Origin: Anaerolineae bacterium
GTDB taxonomy: Bacteria; Chloroflexota; Anaerolineae; 4572-78; J111
Reading direction: 5' to 3'
Length of the DNA: 48,715 nucleotides
Assembly: GCA_023382535.1 (NCBI GenBank)
Contig: JAHDWA010000067.1
Span: 1-48,715, forward strand
Part shown: one piece after another, positions 48,353-48,715 of the stretch
Layout: every line of letters begins with the position of its first letter
How positions within the stretch are numbered: position 1 is the first letter of the stretch
Notes under the pieces: generated by a model
Databases searched by the model: none
What the model saw: only the letters and a program-made list of their open reading frames with translations
What the model was told of the DNA's origin: nothing
Made by a program: the position numbers and the translations under genes

Positions 48353-48715
48353 CTTCCACCAAACCAGGGCGAAGTGATGTAAGGGTGGTATGGGCCAGGA
48401 GAGTTTCCCGGCCCATACTTTTTTATTTTGAGAGCATAGGGTATTTCAAGATAGAGATGCTCGATCAATTGGTAATCGATTTTCCTTGGCATACCAAGCA
48501 GTATGTCTCAATTTCTCCTATCACACTATTTTTGCTCACTTTTCAAGGACTTATTTAACTCATCGGGCGATAAAAATCAAACGACAAAGATACTCCTTCT
48601 TGGGATTAAAAATCGCCCAGGCCAGTGTAGGGATTCTATTTAAGGAATTGTACACTTAAAACCTTGTTTTTGCGCAAACAGAGCAGGTTTCTATTTTTTA
48701 GTGCAAACAGAGCCA
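48353..48715. other. Right-hand noncoding end of the window
   Basis: Contains the terminator (48388-48425) and AT-rich DNA without a reading frame. The last 42 bases hold GCAAACAGAGC twice, 29 bp apart (48674 and 48703), at the cut edge. Confidence 0.55.
48388..48425 (+). terminator. Intrinsic terminator of the octaheme cytochrome gene
   Basis: GTATGGGCC and GGCCCATAC form a perfect 9-bp stem followed by TTTTTTATTTT, 36 bp after the stop. Confidence 0.9.

Overview
The window looks like a chromosomal accessory region from a member of the Chloroflexota (Anaerolineae-like), probably a metagenome-derived genome. This placement is inferred from gene style: an XRE/NB-ARC/TPR regulator, lipoproteins with Thr/Pro-rich linkers, BNR/YCF48-type repeat proteins, paired DUF2085 proteins, a protease-less LonB-like ATPase and a methionine-rich PepSY-like protein. 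I found no rRNA, tRNA or CRISPR array.

The main discovery is a set of three exported or membrane-anchored redox/metal proteins, each interrupted by in-frame TGA exactly where its family has a conserved cysteine. They are a DUF411 lipoprotein (TGA as first Cys of CGCC; 12645-13130), a thioredoxin-cytochrome c lipoprotein with both Cys of CxxC as TGA (a UxxU motif; 18645-19481), and a DUF1573-like membrane protein (second Cys of GCCPP; 32096-32578). Each reads on in frame to a normal stop, and downstream of each TGA (the second one in the UxxU gene) is a short hairpin whose loop starts 18-19 nt later and has G in its first two bases, as expected of a bacterial SECIS. TGA is an ordinary stop in other genes here. 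I read this as a selenocysteine-containing copper/thiol module; no sel genes lie in the window.

Layout: 1-7310, minus strand: SRPBCC protein, MFS exporter, peroxiredoxin, CopB-type P-ATPase, archaeal-type GAPDH and a membrane protein; the peroxiredoxin and CopB promoters share an unusual element. 7541-11253: a large STAND-like regulator, an RsbW-like protein with a matching operator, and a truncated LuxR regulator. 11344-16732: alpha/beta hydrolase, DUF411 selenoprotein, then a cobalamin riboswitch with a micro-ORF and terminator ahead of cbtB, an exported protein and a LonB-like ATPase. 16758-31812: mostly minus-strand copper and thiol genes (multicopper oxidase, Trx-cytochrome selenoprotein, Csp-like four-helix protein, YHS protein, DUF2085 pair, CcdA, cupredoxin, HMA protein, polyferredoxin). 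32096-39785: DUF1573 selenoprotein, NicO-type transporter, internally deleted sensor kinase, Met-rich protein, a repeat-rich noncoding stretch, and a CPD-motif P-ATPase. 39876-43247: TauE-like permease, Cys-motif protein, PadR regulator, ChrA, VOC protein. 43276-48352: frameshifted BNR protein, glycoside hydrolase and an octaheme cytochrome c.

Regulation: three minus-strand promoters (multicopper oxidase, DUF1573 selenoprotein, Met-rich protein) carry 11-bp-periodic direct repeats typical of an OmpR/PhoB-family response regulator, tying two of the copper genes and one selenoprotein into one regulon. The only sensor kinase present has lost its HAMP and phosphoacceptor-His segment. Several other genes (cysK, LuxR, methyltransferase, two BNR genes) are truncated or frameshifted, so the region is being actively remodelled.
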